Below are positions 49,581 through 57,072 of a DNA stretch of 64,000 bases, one piece after another; position 1 is the stretch's first letter; each line of letters starts with the position of its first letter. The DNA is taken from contig NZ_KQ948933.1 of NCBI RefSeq assembly GCF_001514235.1, positions 54,405 to 118,404 of the forward strand. The letters run 5' to 3'. A program made the translations under genes and the position numbers. The DNA comes from Streptomyces caeruleatus. GTDB taxonomy: Bacteria > Actinomycetota > Actinomycetes > Streptomycetales > Streptomycetaceae. The notes under the pieces are model-generated. The model worked only from the letters and a program-made list of their open reading frames with translations, made no database searches and was not told the DNA's origin.

Positions 49581-50552
49581 TCAGTTGCCGTTCCTGCCCT
49601 CTTCGGCTTCCTCCGCCACCTGGAAGGCGATGCCGTCGAGGATGTCGTGCTCGCTGACGACGACCTCCTCGGCGCCGATGCGCTCCATGATGGCGAGCAG
49701 AACCAGGGCGCCCGCGGCGATGACGTCAACTCGGCCCGGGTGCATGGAGGGTACGGCCGCGCGCTCGGCGTGGGTGGAGCGCAGCAGCCAGTCGGTGATC
49801 TCGCGGACCCGGTCGTGGGTGATCCGGGAGTGGTGGATGCGGGCCGAGTCGTACTCGGGCAGATCCTGCGCGATGGCCGACACCGTGGTCACCGAACCGG
49901 CGAGCCCCACCAGCGTCCTCGCCTCGCGCAGCGGCACCGTCTCCTCGGCGAGGTCGAGGGCCGCCTCGATGTCGGCCCGCATCGCCGCGATCTGCTCCTC
50001 GGAGGGCGGGTCGGAGACGACGCCGTCGCGGACCAGGTGGCGCTCCGTCATCCGTACGCAGCCGACGTCCACGGAGCGCGCCGCGCGGACGTGCTCCTCG
50101 CCGACGACGAACTCGGTCGAACCGCCGCCGATGTCCACCACGAGGTAGGGCCGGTGCAGGTCCGCGCGGCCCACCAGTTCCTTCGTGGCGCCGGTGAAGG
50201 AGAACTCGGCCTCCTGGTCCCCGGTGACGACCTCGGGCTCCACACCCAGGATGTCGATCACCCCGCGGACGAACTCGTCCCGGTTCTCGGCGTCCCGGGA
50301 GGCGGAGGTGGCGACGAAGCGGAGCCGTTCGGCGCCGTGCTCCTTGATGATCGCCGCGTAGTCCCGGCAGGCGGCGAAGGTACGCTCCAGGGCCTCCGGG
50401 GCGAGCCGGCCCGTGCGGTCGACGCCCTGGCCGAGGCGCACGATCGTCATACGGCGGTCCAGGTCGACGAGTTCGCCCGTGCTCGGGTCGACGTCGGCGA
50501 CCAGGAGGCGGATGGAGTTCGTACCGCAGTCGACGGCGGCGACGCGGGTCAC
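49581..50552 (-). CDS. ppx: Exopolyphosphatase / guanosine pentaphosphatase family (Ppx/GppA)
   Basis: 323 residues from a GTG at 50552 that overlaps the DUF501 stop (GTGA). The ASKHA fold shows VAAVDCGTNSIRLLVADV (phosphate-1 loop), RFVATSASRDAENRDEF, the phosphate-2 loop YLVVDIGGGSTEFVVG and LAGSVTTVSAIA. It hydrolyses polyphosphate and may turn pppGpp into ppGpp, linking it to the stringent response. It is a short-form Ppx without the C-terminal HD domain, as usual in actinobacteria. It is coupled to DUF501, and divIC and eno lie upstream on the same strand. Confidence 0.93.
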   Translation of the reverse strand: MTRVAAVDCGTNSIRLLVADVDPSTGELVDLDRRMTIVRLGQGVDRTGRLAPEALERTFAACRDYAAIIKEHGAERLRFVATSASRDAENRDEFVRGVIDILGVEPEVVTGDQEAEFSFTGATKELVGRADLHRPYLVVDIGGGSTEFVVGEEHVRAARSVDVGCVRMTERHLVRDGVVSDPPSEEQIAAMRADIEAALDLAEETVPLREARTLVGLAGSVTTVSAIAQDLPEYDSARIHHSRITHDRVREITDWLLRSTHAERAAVPSMHPGRVDVIAAGALVLLAIMERIGAEEVVVSEHDILDGIAFQVAEEAEEGRNGN

Positions 50553-51145
50553 TGGTCCGCCCCCTCGGGCTGCTGCGGAAGCGTCACGCAGGCGCCCTTG
50601 CTCCACCACTGCGGCAGCATCGCGAGCGCCTCGTCGCCCAGCGGGTTCACGCCGGGGCCGGCGGCCAGCGAGTGCGCGACCAGGACGTGCAGGCACTTCA
50701 CCCGGTCCGGCATGCCGCCCGCGCTCGGGAAGCCCTTCAGCTCCTCGATCTCGTCGCGGCGCCGGATGTAGTCCTCGTGCGCGACCCGGTAGGCCGCGGC
50801 CAGCTCCGGGTCGGTCTCCAGCCGTGCCGTCATCTCCTTCATCACGCCGTTCGCCTCCAGCGTGCCGATCGCCGACGACGCCTTCGGGCACGTCAGGTAG
50901 TACAGCGTCGGGAAGGGCGTGCCGTCGGGCAGCCGCGGGGCCGTCTCGACGACGTCCGGCTGCCCGCAGGGGCACCGGTGCGCAATCGCGCGCAGGCCGC
51001 GCGGGGGACGCCCGAGCTGCTGCTTGAAGGCCTCGACGTCCGCGTCGGTCGGCTCGGTGCGCGGGGTGGGCGGCAGATCAAAAAGGCTCAGCGCGCAGCG
51101 CTGTCCTTGAGGGGTGGTGGTCGGGCGACGGGCGGGAGTGTGCAT
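50549..51145 (-). CDS. DUF501-domain protein
   Basis: 198 residues. The conserved core runs from LGRPPRGLRAIAHRCPCGQP through VVETAPRLPDGTPFPTLYYLTCPKA to VKCLHVLVAHSLAAGPGVNPLGDEAL, with Cys residues in CPCG, TCPK and VKCLH that could bind metal. DUF501 proteins are encoded beside ppx, ftsB/divIC and eno in most actinobacteria; their activity is not established. It is cytoplasmic, with a disordered N-terminal 30 residues. The stop overlaps the ppx start, so the two are made together. Confidence 0.92.
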   Translation of the reverse strand: MHTPARRPTTTPQGQRCALSLFDLPPTPRTEPTDADVEAFKQQLGRPPRGLRAIAHRCPCGQPDVVETAPRLPDGTPFPTLYYLTCPKASSAIGTLEANGVMKEMTARLETDPELAAAYRVAHEDYIRRRDEIEELKGFPSAGGMPDRVKCLHVLVAHSLAAGPGVNPLGDEALAMLPQWWSKGACVTLPQQPEGADQ

Positions 51146-51175
51146 GCCTGTCTTTCTATAGGGTTCTCGCTGGGC

Positions 51176-51655
51176 TCAGTGGTCGGCGGCCGCGTCGGCC
51201 TTGTCGACCCCGTCCCAGATGTTCGTGTACCAGGGCCGGTCGGCCGCGCGCCGGTCGGTGCGGGCCTGCTTGGCCGCGTCCGGGTCGACCACGATGTAAC
51301 CGGTCTCGCCGGGCAGCACATAGTGCAGCCGCAGCCGGATCTGCTGCTCGGCGTACGCGTCGTCCTGCCAGCGTGCCTTGAGGTCGCGCAGCTGCTCGAC
51401 GCGCTGGGCGGCCTCTTCCTTCTGCCGCTGCATGTCGGCGATCTCGGCGCGCTGGGAGACGTACTGCCTTATGGGGTAGGCCAGCGCCACGACCATCGAG
51501 CAGAGGACCAGCGCGAGCAGCGCGGCGCGACCGGTGAGCCTGGAGCGCCGGGCCTGCCGCTTGGTCTGGGAGCGGTAGACGCGGGCCGCCGTCTGCTCGC
51601 CGAGCAACCGGATCCTGGTCGCGGTGGAGAACCGGTCCCGGTCCTTGACGGCCAT
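51176..51655 (-). CDS. divIC: DivIC/FtsB-family septum formation protein
   Basis: 159 residues from the ATG at 51655, with GGGAGG upstream. The N-terminus is basic and cytoplasmic. One membrane helix (AALLALVLCSMVVALAYPI) is followed by a coiled coil (SQRAEIADMQRQKEEAAQRVEQLRDLKARW in outline) and the DivIC motif AEQQIRLRLHYVLPGETGYIVV. In the divisome it pairs with FtsL and recruits late division proteins to the sporulation and vegetative septa. It lies downstream of eno on the same strand but behind a terminator hairpin. Confidence 0.93.
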   Translation of the reverse strand: MAVKDRDRFSTATRIRLLGEQTAARVYRSQTKRQARRSRLTGRAALLALVLCSMVVALAYPIRQYVSQRAEIADMQRQKEEAAQRVEQLRDLKARWQDDAYAEQQIRLRLHYVLPGETGYIVVDPDAAKQARTDRRAADRPWYTNIWDGVDKADAAADH

Positions 51656-51734
51656 GTCCCGCCTCCCGTTCACACGCGTACGTCCCCGCACACGGTACGG
51701 GACCGAGTACGGGGACGTACGTACGACTGGCTAA

Positions 51735-51759
51735 GGCTCACCCCAGGTGGGGGTGAGCC
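51735..51759 (-). terminator. Hairpin terminator after eno
   Basis: GGCTCACCCC/GGGGTGAGCC, a perfect 10-bp stem with an AGGTG loop, begins 15 bases after the enolase stop and separates eno from divIC. Confidence 0.85.
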
Positions 51760-51774
51760 AGGGGTCAGCCGGTG

Positions 51775-53055
51775 TCAGCCCTTGAAGCGCGGGAAGGCGC
51801 TGCGGCCGGCGTACACCGCGGCGTCGTCGAGGATCTCCTCGATGCGCAGCAGCTGGTTGTACTTGGCGACGCGGTCCGAGCGGGCCGGGGCGCCGGTCTT
51901 GATCTGGCCGCAGTTCACGGCGACGGCGAGGTCGGCGATGGTGACGTCCTCGGTCTCGCCGGAGCGGTGGGACATCATGCACTTGAAGCCGTTGCGCTGG
52001 GCCATCTCGACGGCGTCCAGCGTCTCGGTCAGCGAGCCGATCTGGTTGACCTTGACCAGGAGCGCGTTGGCGGCGCCCTCGTCGATGCCGCGGGCCAGGC
52101 GCTCCGGGTTGGTGACGAAGAGGTCGTCGCCGACGATCTGGACCTTGTCGCCCAGCTTGTCGGTGATGATCTTCCAGCCGTCCCAGTCGTCCTCGTACAG
52201 CGGGTCCTCGATGGAGACCAGCGGGTACGCGGAGACGAGCTCCTCGTAGTACTCGGTCATCTCGGCGGCCGAGCGGGACTTGCCCTCGAACTCGTAGGAG
52301 CCGTCCTTGTAGAACTCGGACGCGGCGACGTCGAGCGCGAGCGCGATCTGCTCGCCGGGGACGTAGCCGGCCTGCTTGATGGCCTCGACGATGAGGTCGA
52401 GGGCGGCGCGGTTGGACTCCAGGTTCGGGGCGAAGCCGCCCTCGTCGCCGAGGCCCGTGGACAGGCCCTTGGTCTTCAGCACCTTCTTGAGGGTGTGGTA
52501 GACCTCGGCGCCCCAGCGCAGGGCCTCGGAGAAGGACTCCGCGCCGATCGGGGCGATCATGAACTCCTGGATGTCCACGTTGGAGTCGGCGTGCGAGCCG
52601 CCGTTCAGGATGTTCATCATCGGCACCGGCAGCAGGTGCGCGTTGGGGCCGCCCAGGTAGCGGAAGAGCGGCAGGTCGCTGGCCTCGGAGGCGGCGTGGG
52701 CGACGGCGAGGGAGACGCCGAGGATGGCGTTGGCGCCGAGGGAGGCCTTGTTGTCGGTGGCGTCCAGGTCGAACATGGCCTGGTCGATCAGGCGCTGCTC
52801 GGTGGCGTCGTAGCCGACGAGCTCCGGGCCGATCTGCTCGATGACGGCGAGGACGGCCTTCTCCACGCCCTTGCCGAGGTAGCGGTTCGAGTCGCCGTCG
52901 CGGAGCTCGATGGCCTCGAAGGCGCCGGTGGAGGCGCCGGACGGGACGGCGGCACGACCCGTGCTGCCGTCGTCGAGGCCGACCTCGACCTCGACGGTGG
53001 GGTTGCCTCGCGAGTCGAGGATTTCCCGGGCTACGACGACGTCGATGGACGGCAC
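51775..53055 (-). CDS. eno: Enolase
   Basis: Interconverts 2-phosphoglycerate and phosphoenolpyruvate in glycolysis, cytoplasmic. I start at the GTG at 53055 (VPSIDVVVAREILDSRGNPT, 426 residues) because AGGAG is six bases away from it but touches the ATG at 53061. Landmarks are ASTGAFEAIELRD, GGSHADSNVDIQEFMIAP (His/Glu), GDEGGFAPN (catalytic Glu), metal ligands in ALDVAAS, SIEDPLYEDDW and IVGDDLFVTN, then KVNQIGSL (base Lys) and SHRSGETED. It is strongly conserved. AT-rich promoter sequence lies near 53170-53210. Confidence 0.98.
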   Translation of the reverse strand: MPSIDVVVAREILDSRGNPTVEVEVGLDDGSTGRAAVPSGASTGAFEAIELRDGDSNRYLGKGVEKAVLAVIEQIGPELVGYDATEQRLIDQAMFDLDATDNKASLGANAILGVSLAVAHAASEASDLPLFRYLGGPNAHLLPVPMMNILNGGSHADSNVDIQEFMIAPIGAESFSEALRWGAEVYHTLKKVLKTKGLSTGLGDEGGFAPNLESNRAALDLIVEAIKQAGYVPGEQIALALDVAASEFYKDGSYEFEGKSRSAAEMTEYYEELVSAYPLVSIEDPLYEDDWDGWKIITDKLGDKVQIVGDDLFVTNPERLARGIDEGAANALLVKVNQIGSLTETLDAVEMAQRNGFKCMMSHRSGETEDVTIADLAVAVNCGQIKTGAPARSDRVAKYNQLLRIEEILDDAAVYAGRSAFPRFKG

Positions 53056-53246
53056 GAGCATCTCCTTCTTGGGATGTGACGCGGGTACGCAGTCCGCGGT
53101 GGGTACTGCGAGACGAGCCTAACCGGCTCAGGGCGTTCAGCCAGGGGTCGACCGCCCCGTGGGACAGAACCGAGAGTAAATTGTTTCCGAACGGAACAAA
53201 GACTTCGGTGCAAAAAGGGCTGACACGGAGAGCCCGACACAAGAAA

Positions 53247-53288
53247 CCCCGCCCCGGTGCGTACGGGGGAAGACGCACCGAGGCGGGG
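53247..53288. terminator. Hairpin terminator downstream of the rpf gene
   Basis: CCCCGCCCCGGTGCGT pairs with ACGCACCGAGGCGGGG with one mismatch and a 10-base loop. It lies 120 bases after the rpf stop and upstream of the eno promoter region. Confidence 0.8.
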
Positions 53289-53369
53289 AGTTCGTGGGGA
53301 CGGGGGTGACCCTCACGAGGCCTTCACTATGAGGTCCACGGATGGGAAGGCCCTGTGGTTCAGCTGTCG

Positions 53370-53420
53370 CCCCTGTATTACTTCAGGCCTGTATCACTTC
53401 AGGCGCGGCATCACTTCAGG
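53370..53420 (-). repeat. Short tandem copies of the rpf gene 3' end
   Basis: On the minus strand CTGAAGTGATG, CTGAAGTGATA and CTGAAGTAATA recur at 16-17-base spacing, beginning with the last codons and the stop of the rpf gene. Confidence 0.8.
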
Positions 53421-54094
53421 TGCAGCTGCTGACCCGGGTAGATCAGGTCGGCGTCCTCGACGATGTCCTTGTTCAGCTGGAACAGCTTCTCCCAGCCACC
53501 CTTGACCTTCTTCGCCTCGGCGATCGAGCTCAGGGTGTCGCCCTTGACGACCTTGTACTCGCCGTCGCCCTTCTTGACCTTCTTGCCGGTCGGGGTGGTG
53601 ACGGTCTTGGTCGACTTCTTCTCGGCGGCCGGGCGCTCGGCGGAGCGGGAGGCCGGCTGCTCCTCGGTGGCGCGCGGGGCGGTCTCGGTGCTCTGCGAGG
53701 AGCCGGAGCCGGAGTACGCGGCGCTCGACAGGCCGGTGCCGCAGTTCGGCCAGGCGCCCTTGCCCTGGCTGGCGAGGACCTTCTCGGCGATCTCGATCTG
53801 CTGGCCCTTGCTGGCCTGGTCGGCGCTGGAGGCGTACGCCGTGCCGCCGTACGCGGCCCAGGTCGAGGCGGAGAACTGCAGACCGCCGTAGTAGCCGTTG
53901 CCGGTGTTGATGGACCAGTTGCCGCCGGACTCGCACTGGGCGACGGCGTCCCACTCGGAGGCGGTGGCGGCGGAGGCGCTGCCGGCCGCCATCAGCGGAG
54001 CGGCGACGGCGGCGGCGCCGGTGACGCCGACGACGGCTATGGCGCGAGCGGCCTTGGACGGACGACGGTGCTTGCCCTTGCTGGAAAACAGCAT
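53411..54094 (-). CDS. Rpf-domain/LysM secreted muralytic enzyme behind a ydaO-type riboswitch
   Basis: 227 residues. The signal peptide ends AGSASA. The resuscitation-promoting-factor domain follows at once: ATASEWDAVAQCESGGNWSI, with the catalytic Glu in CESGG, then GYYGGLQFSASTWAAYGG and WPNCGTG. A Ser/Glu/Lys-rich linker leads to a LysM domain (EYKVVKGDTLSSIAEAKKV to IYPGQQLHLK) at 180-227 for peptidoglycan binding. Rpf enzymes cleave glycan strands and promote spore germination. The c-di-AMP leader upstream points to RpfA of S. coelicolor, but I leave the letter open because a second Rpf gene lies beside it. Confidence 0.95.
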   Translation of the reverse strand: MLFSSKGKHRRPSKAARAIAVVGVTGAAAVAAPLMAAGSASAATASEWDAVAQCESGGNWSINTGNGYYGGLQFSASTWAAYGGTAYASSADQASKGQQIEIAEKVLASQGKGAWPNCGTGLSSAAYSGSGSSQSTETAPRATEEQPASRSAERPAAEKKSTKTVTTPTGKKVKKGDGEYKVVKGDTLSSIAEAKKVKGGWEKLFQLNKDIVEDADLIYPGQQLHLK

Positions 54095-54107
54095 GGAGAG
54101 ATCCCCT

Positions 54108-54300
54108 CACCGACGCCTGCGAGGTGAGCTGTCGGGTTCGGGCCGGTTGAGTTGCCCGGCCGCGCACGCCCGCCTTTCGGCTGCTGCTGCGCGACTTCAC
54201 CCCAAGCCGGCTCCGGCCGTGCGGCCCCGAAGGGCCTCAACTGCCGGACCCGGCGCAAACCTTGGGTCCCCCGCTCCTGCCTACGGCGCTTGACGCGACG
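54108..54300 (-). ncRNA. ydaO/yuaA-type cyclic di-AMP riboswitch
   Basis: The minus-strand leader of the small rpf gene has the conserved ydaO blocks in order: GCGGGGGACCCA, TTGGGGTGAA, GCCGAAAGGC, CAACTCAACC, CCGAACCCGACAGCTCACC and TCGCAGGCGT, ending about 14 bases before the ATG. This class binds c-di-AMP and lowers expression; control of an rpf gene by it is known in Streptomyces. The boundaries are approximate. Confidence 0.9.
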
Positions 54301-54507
54301 ACTGTTCCCGGACGGCCGCCGGCAGGATTCGGCGTGACGGCTGTCGGGGCTCGCACTGGTGGCGAGCGGTCATGACCGTAGACATGCGATTCCGGGAATT
54401 TCAAAGACGATCAGGGCTTCTGAGATCTATCTCTCACTGCATTCAAAACGGACATTCAGGTGCGAATAGTGACGCGAACTGGTCCTGTTTTTCGCCCTGT
54501 TCGGCCG
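54301..54507. promoter_or_regulatory. Promoter region of the riboswitch transcript
   Basis: This spacer after the larger rpf gene includes an AT-richer part (54385-54490), but its promoter elements for the riboswitch transcript are not clear by eye. No gene is supported. Confidence 0.35.
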
Positions 54508-55581
54508 TTATTTGCCGGGGACGTCCAGGGTCTGACCGGCGAAGATGTGGTTGGCGTCAGGACCGATGGCGTCCTTGTTCGCCGCGTACAGCGCACGCCA
54601 CCCGCCGTCGAGGTCAAGGGAGTCGGCGATGGAGGCGAGAGTGTCGCCGGCGCGGACGCTGTACGAGGCGTGGCGCCCGGAGGACTTGGCGGACTCGGCG
54701 GCATCGCCGCCGGTCTCGCTCTCGTCGGCGCTGGGCCCGCGATGCCGCCCGGAGCCGGACGTTTCGGCGTCGATCGCCCCGGTGTCGACGAGGCTCCAGG
54801 AACCCACGTCTTGCACCACATCGTCCTGATTGTCCCCACCGATCGCCTCCACGGGGGAGGTGTCCGGCGACTGTGAGGCCTTTGCGTCGGGGGACGTTTC
54901 GGACTTGGCGGAATCATCAGCCTTGGGCGACGAAGAGGACGAGGAAGGAGAAGAGGAGGAATCCCGGGAGGATTCGGACGAACCGTCCGAGGACTTGCTC
55001 GGCGCGCCAGAGGGGTCGTCGGTCCGGTTCGACGCCCCGGACGAGTTCGACGACCCCGACGACTCGGATGAATTCGACGAGTCGGACGAATTGGATGAGC
55101 TGGACGAGTTGGATGAGCCGAGTGAATCGAGCAAACCGGACGATCCAGACACCTCGGAGGGGGAGTCCTCCTCCACTCCGGTGTCGAGATCGAGGGCCCC
55201 GGAATCCTTGGTGAGTCCGTTGACCACCGCACAGGTGCCCCAGGGACTGGTCCCCCGGTCCGCGAGGAGGTCCTGGGCCACGGCTATCTGCTGGGAGCGG
55301 CTCGCCAGGTCGGGGCTGGAGGCGTAGTCGAGGCCGCCGTACTTCTCCCAGTCGTCCTGGGTCAGTTGCAGTCCGCCGTAGCGGCCGGCGCTCGCGTCGG
55401 CGGCGCTCCAGGAACCCCCGCTCTCGCATTCGGCCACCTTGTCCCACACGGTGCCGTCGGCGGCGCTAGCACTCGCGGCGCCGAGCAGCGGGATGGCGAT
55501 GGCGGACCCGGTCACTCCGGCCGCGACGAGGAGAGCCGGGGCCTGACGGGGGCGACGGTGACGACCGTTCCCGGAGAGCAT
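54508..55581 (-). CDS. Rpf-domain/LysM secreted muralytic enzyme with long Ser-rich linker
   Basis: 357 residues from the ATG at 55581. The signal peptide ends GAASASA. The Rpf domain is DGTVWDKVAECESGGSWSAA (catalytic Glu) followed by GRYGGLQLTQDDWEKYGG and WGTCAVV. A linker of about 170 residues, extremely rich in Ser with Asn, Asp and Glu, is followed by a LysM domain (ASYSVRAGDTLASIADSL to IFAGQTLDVPGK). It is a paralogue of the neighbouring Rpf protein, but its leader has no ydaO motif. The linker is probably disordered and could span thick cell wall or be glycosylated. Confidence 0.95.
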   Translation of the reverse strand: MLSGNGRHRRPRQAPALLVAAGVTGSAIAIPLLGAASASAADGTVWDKVAECESGGSWSAADASAGRYGGLQLTQDDWEKYGGLDYASSPDLASRSQQIAVAQDLLADRGTSPWGTCAVVNGLTKDSGALDLDTGVEEDSPSEVSGSSGLLDSLGSSNSSSSSNSSDSSNSSESSGSSNSSGASNRTDDPSGAPSKSSDGSSESSRDSSSSPSSSSSSPKADDSAKSETSPDAKASQSPDTSPVEAIGGDNQDDVVQDVGSWSLVDTGAIDAETSGSGRHRGPSADESETGGDAAESAKSSGRHASYSVRAGDTLASIADSLDLDGGWRALYAANKDAIGPDANHIFAGQTLDVPGK

Positions 55582-55666
55582 GCAGGGACCTTTCGCGAGA
55601 CAACAGTGACCGCGGCGCGTGAAACCTGTACGCCGTGTTGAAGCGGAAACGTATAGGCAGACGATC

Positions 55667-55679
55667 ACTTGTCACAAGT
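55667..55679. promoter_or_regulatory. Palindrome upstream of the large rpf gene
   Basis: ACTTG-TCA-CAAGT lies 86 bases before the ATG in an AT-rich pocket with further GTGA/TCAC half-sites at 55692-55709. It could be an operator; no specific regulator is identified. Confidence 0.35.
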
Positions 55680-55746
55680 TAATGCCGGGTAGATCACGTG
55701 AAGATCACAGACTTGAGCGCGTGTCACGTTTGCCCAGGAGGACGGC

Positions 55747-57072
55747 TCACCCAACTGGGGTGAACTCCACCGGAAGTGTCCGCAGCCCTCGCATGATGAG
55801 GCCGCCGCGCCATCTCAACTCGCCTGGCTCCACGGCGAGTCGGAGGTCCGGGAGACGGGTGAGGAGCGTGCCCAGGGCGGTCTGGCCCTCCAGGCGGGCG
55901 AGCGGGGCGCCGAGGCAGTAGTGGATGCCGTGGCCGTAGCCGAGGTGCTGGTTGTCGCGGCGGGAGAGGTCGAGGACGTCGGGGTCGGCGAACCGTGCCG
56001 GGTCCCGGTCGGCGGCGGCCAGGACGACGAGGACGGGATCGCCGGGTGCGATGTGCTGTCCGCCGAGGGTGAGCGGCTCGGTGGCGAAGCGCCAGGTGGC
56101 GAGTTCCACGGGGCCGTCGTAGCGGAGGAGTTCCTCCACGCCGGTTTCGAGGAGGCCGGTCTCCTTCGCCGCCAAGGACGTCTGCAGGCGGGCGCGTTGC
56201 TCGGGGTGGGTGAGCAGGGCGTAGGTGCCGTTGCCGATGAGGTTGACGGTCGTCTCGAAGCCGGCGAACAGCAGGATGAAGGCCATGGCCGCGGCCTCGT
56301 TCTCGGTGAGGTGCTCACCGTGGTCGGAGGCGCGGATGAGGCCGGAGATGAGGTCCTCGCCGGGGGCGGGGGTGTCCGGGAGTGCCTCGCGCTTGCGGTG
56401 GATCAGCTCGGCGAGATAGCCCCGCATCTTCTTCACGGACCGGGCGACCCCGCCCCTGGGGCCGCCCTGGTGCCGGATCATCATGCCCGCCCAGTCACGG
56501 AAGTCGTCCTGGTCCTCGCGGGGGACGCCGAGCAGGTCGCAGATGGCGTGAATGGGGAGCGGGAAGGCGAACTCGTGGATCAGGTCGGCGCTTCCCTCGG
56601 TGGCGAACCGGTCGATGAGCTGGTCGGTGAGCTCCTGCACCCGGGGCGCGAACTCGGCGACCCTGCGGGGCGTGAACGCCTTGGAGACGAGCCTGCGCAG
56701 CCTCGTGTGGTCCGGCGGGTCGATGTTGAGCAGATGCGTCATCAGCTCGGCCTTGCGCTCCCCCGGGATCCCGGTCTTGCCCTTGGCGTGCGCGGGCTCG
56801 TCGTGGTGGGCCGGGTTCTTGGACAGCCGGTTGTCGGCGAGCGTCTGCTTGGCATCGGCGTAACGCGTGACCAGCCAGGCCTCCACCCCGCTGGGGAGCC
56901 GCGTCTTGTGCACGGGCGCGTGCTCGCGCAGCCAGGCGTAGGCGGGGTAGGGGTCGGTGGCGAACTCCCAGGTGAAGAGGTCGGGGGGTGCCGGGGTGTC
57001 GCCGGTGGGGGCGGGGGCGGTGGGCGGGGTGCCCCCGGCCGGGGCACCGGTGGGGCTGGGCTGGTCTGTCAC
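55747..57072 (-). CDS. Cytochrome P450
   Basis: 441 residues from a GTG at 57072 that overlaps the mazG stop (GTGA). It is a soluble bacterial P450 with a Pro/Ala/Thr-rich N-terminus. It has the I-helix motif LLFAGFETTVNLI, the ExxR pair in EELLRYDGPVE, the ATWRFATEPL beta segment and the heme loop LGYGHGIHYCLGAPLARLE with the cysteine ligand. HLLNIDPPDHTRLRRLVSKAFTP is the conserved C-helix region in outline. The redox partners and substrate are unknown, and there is no biosynthetic cluster around it. The translational coupling to the housekeeping mazG is odd. Confidence 0.95.
   Translation of the reverse strand: MTDQPSPTGAPAGGTPPTAPAPTGDTPAPPDLFTWEFATDPYPAYAWLREHAPVHKTRLPSGVEAWLVTRYADAKQTLADNRLSKNPAHHDEPAHAKGKTGIPGERKAELMTHLLNIDPPDHTRLRRLVSKAFTPRRVAEFAPRVQELTDQLIDRFATEGSADLIHEFAFPLPIHAICDLLGVPREDQDDFRDWAGMMIRHQGGPRGGVARSVKKMRGYLAELIHRKREALPDTPAPGEDLISGLIRASDHGEHLTENEAAAMAFILLFAGFETTVNLIGNGTYALLTHPEQRARLQTSLAAKETGLLETGVEELLRYDGPVELATWRFATEPLTLGGQHIAPGDPVLVVLAAADRDPARFADPDVLDLSRRDNQHLGYGHGIHYCLGAPLARLEGQTALGTLLTRLPDLRLAVEPGELRWRGGLIMRGLRTLPVEFTPVG

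Noticed and set aside
55582..55746. Second ydaO riboswitch before the larger rpf gene
   Set aside because: None of the GGGGGACCCA, GGGGTGAA or CCGAA-type blocks is present and the spacer is too short.
55747..57072. P450 as part of a secondary metabolite cluster
   Set aside because: Neighbours are housekeeping genes (mazG, rpf, SurA-like); no biosynthetic core enzyme is in the window.
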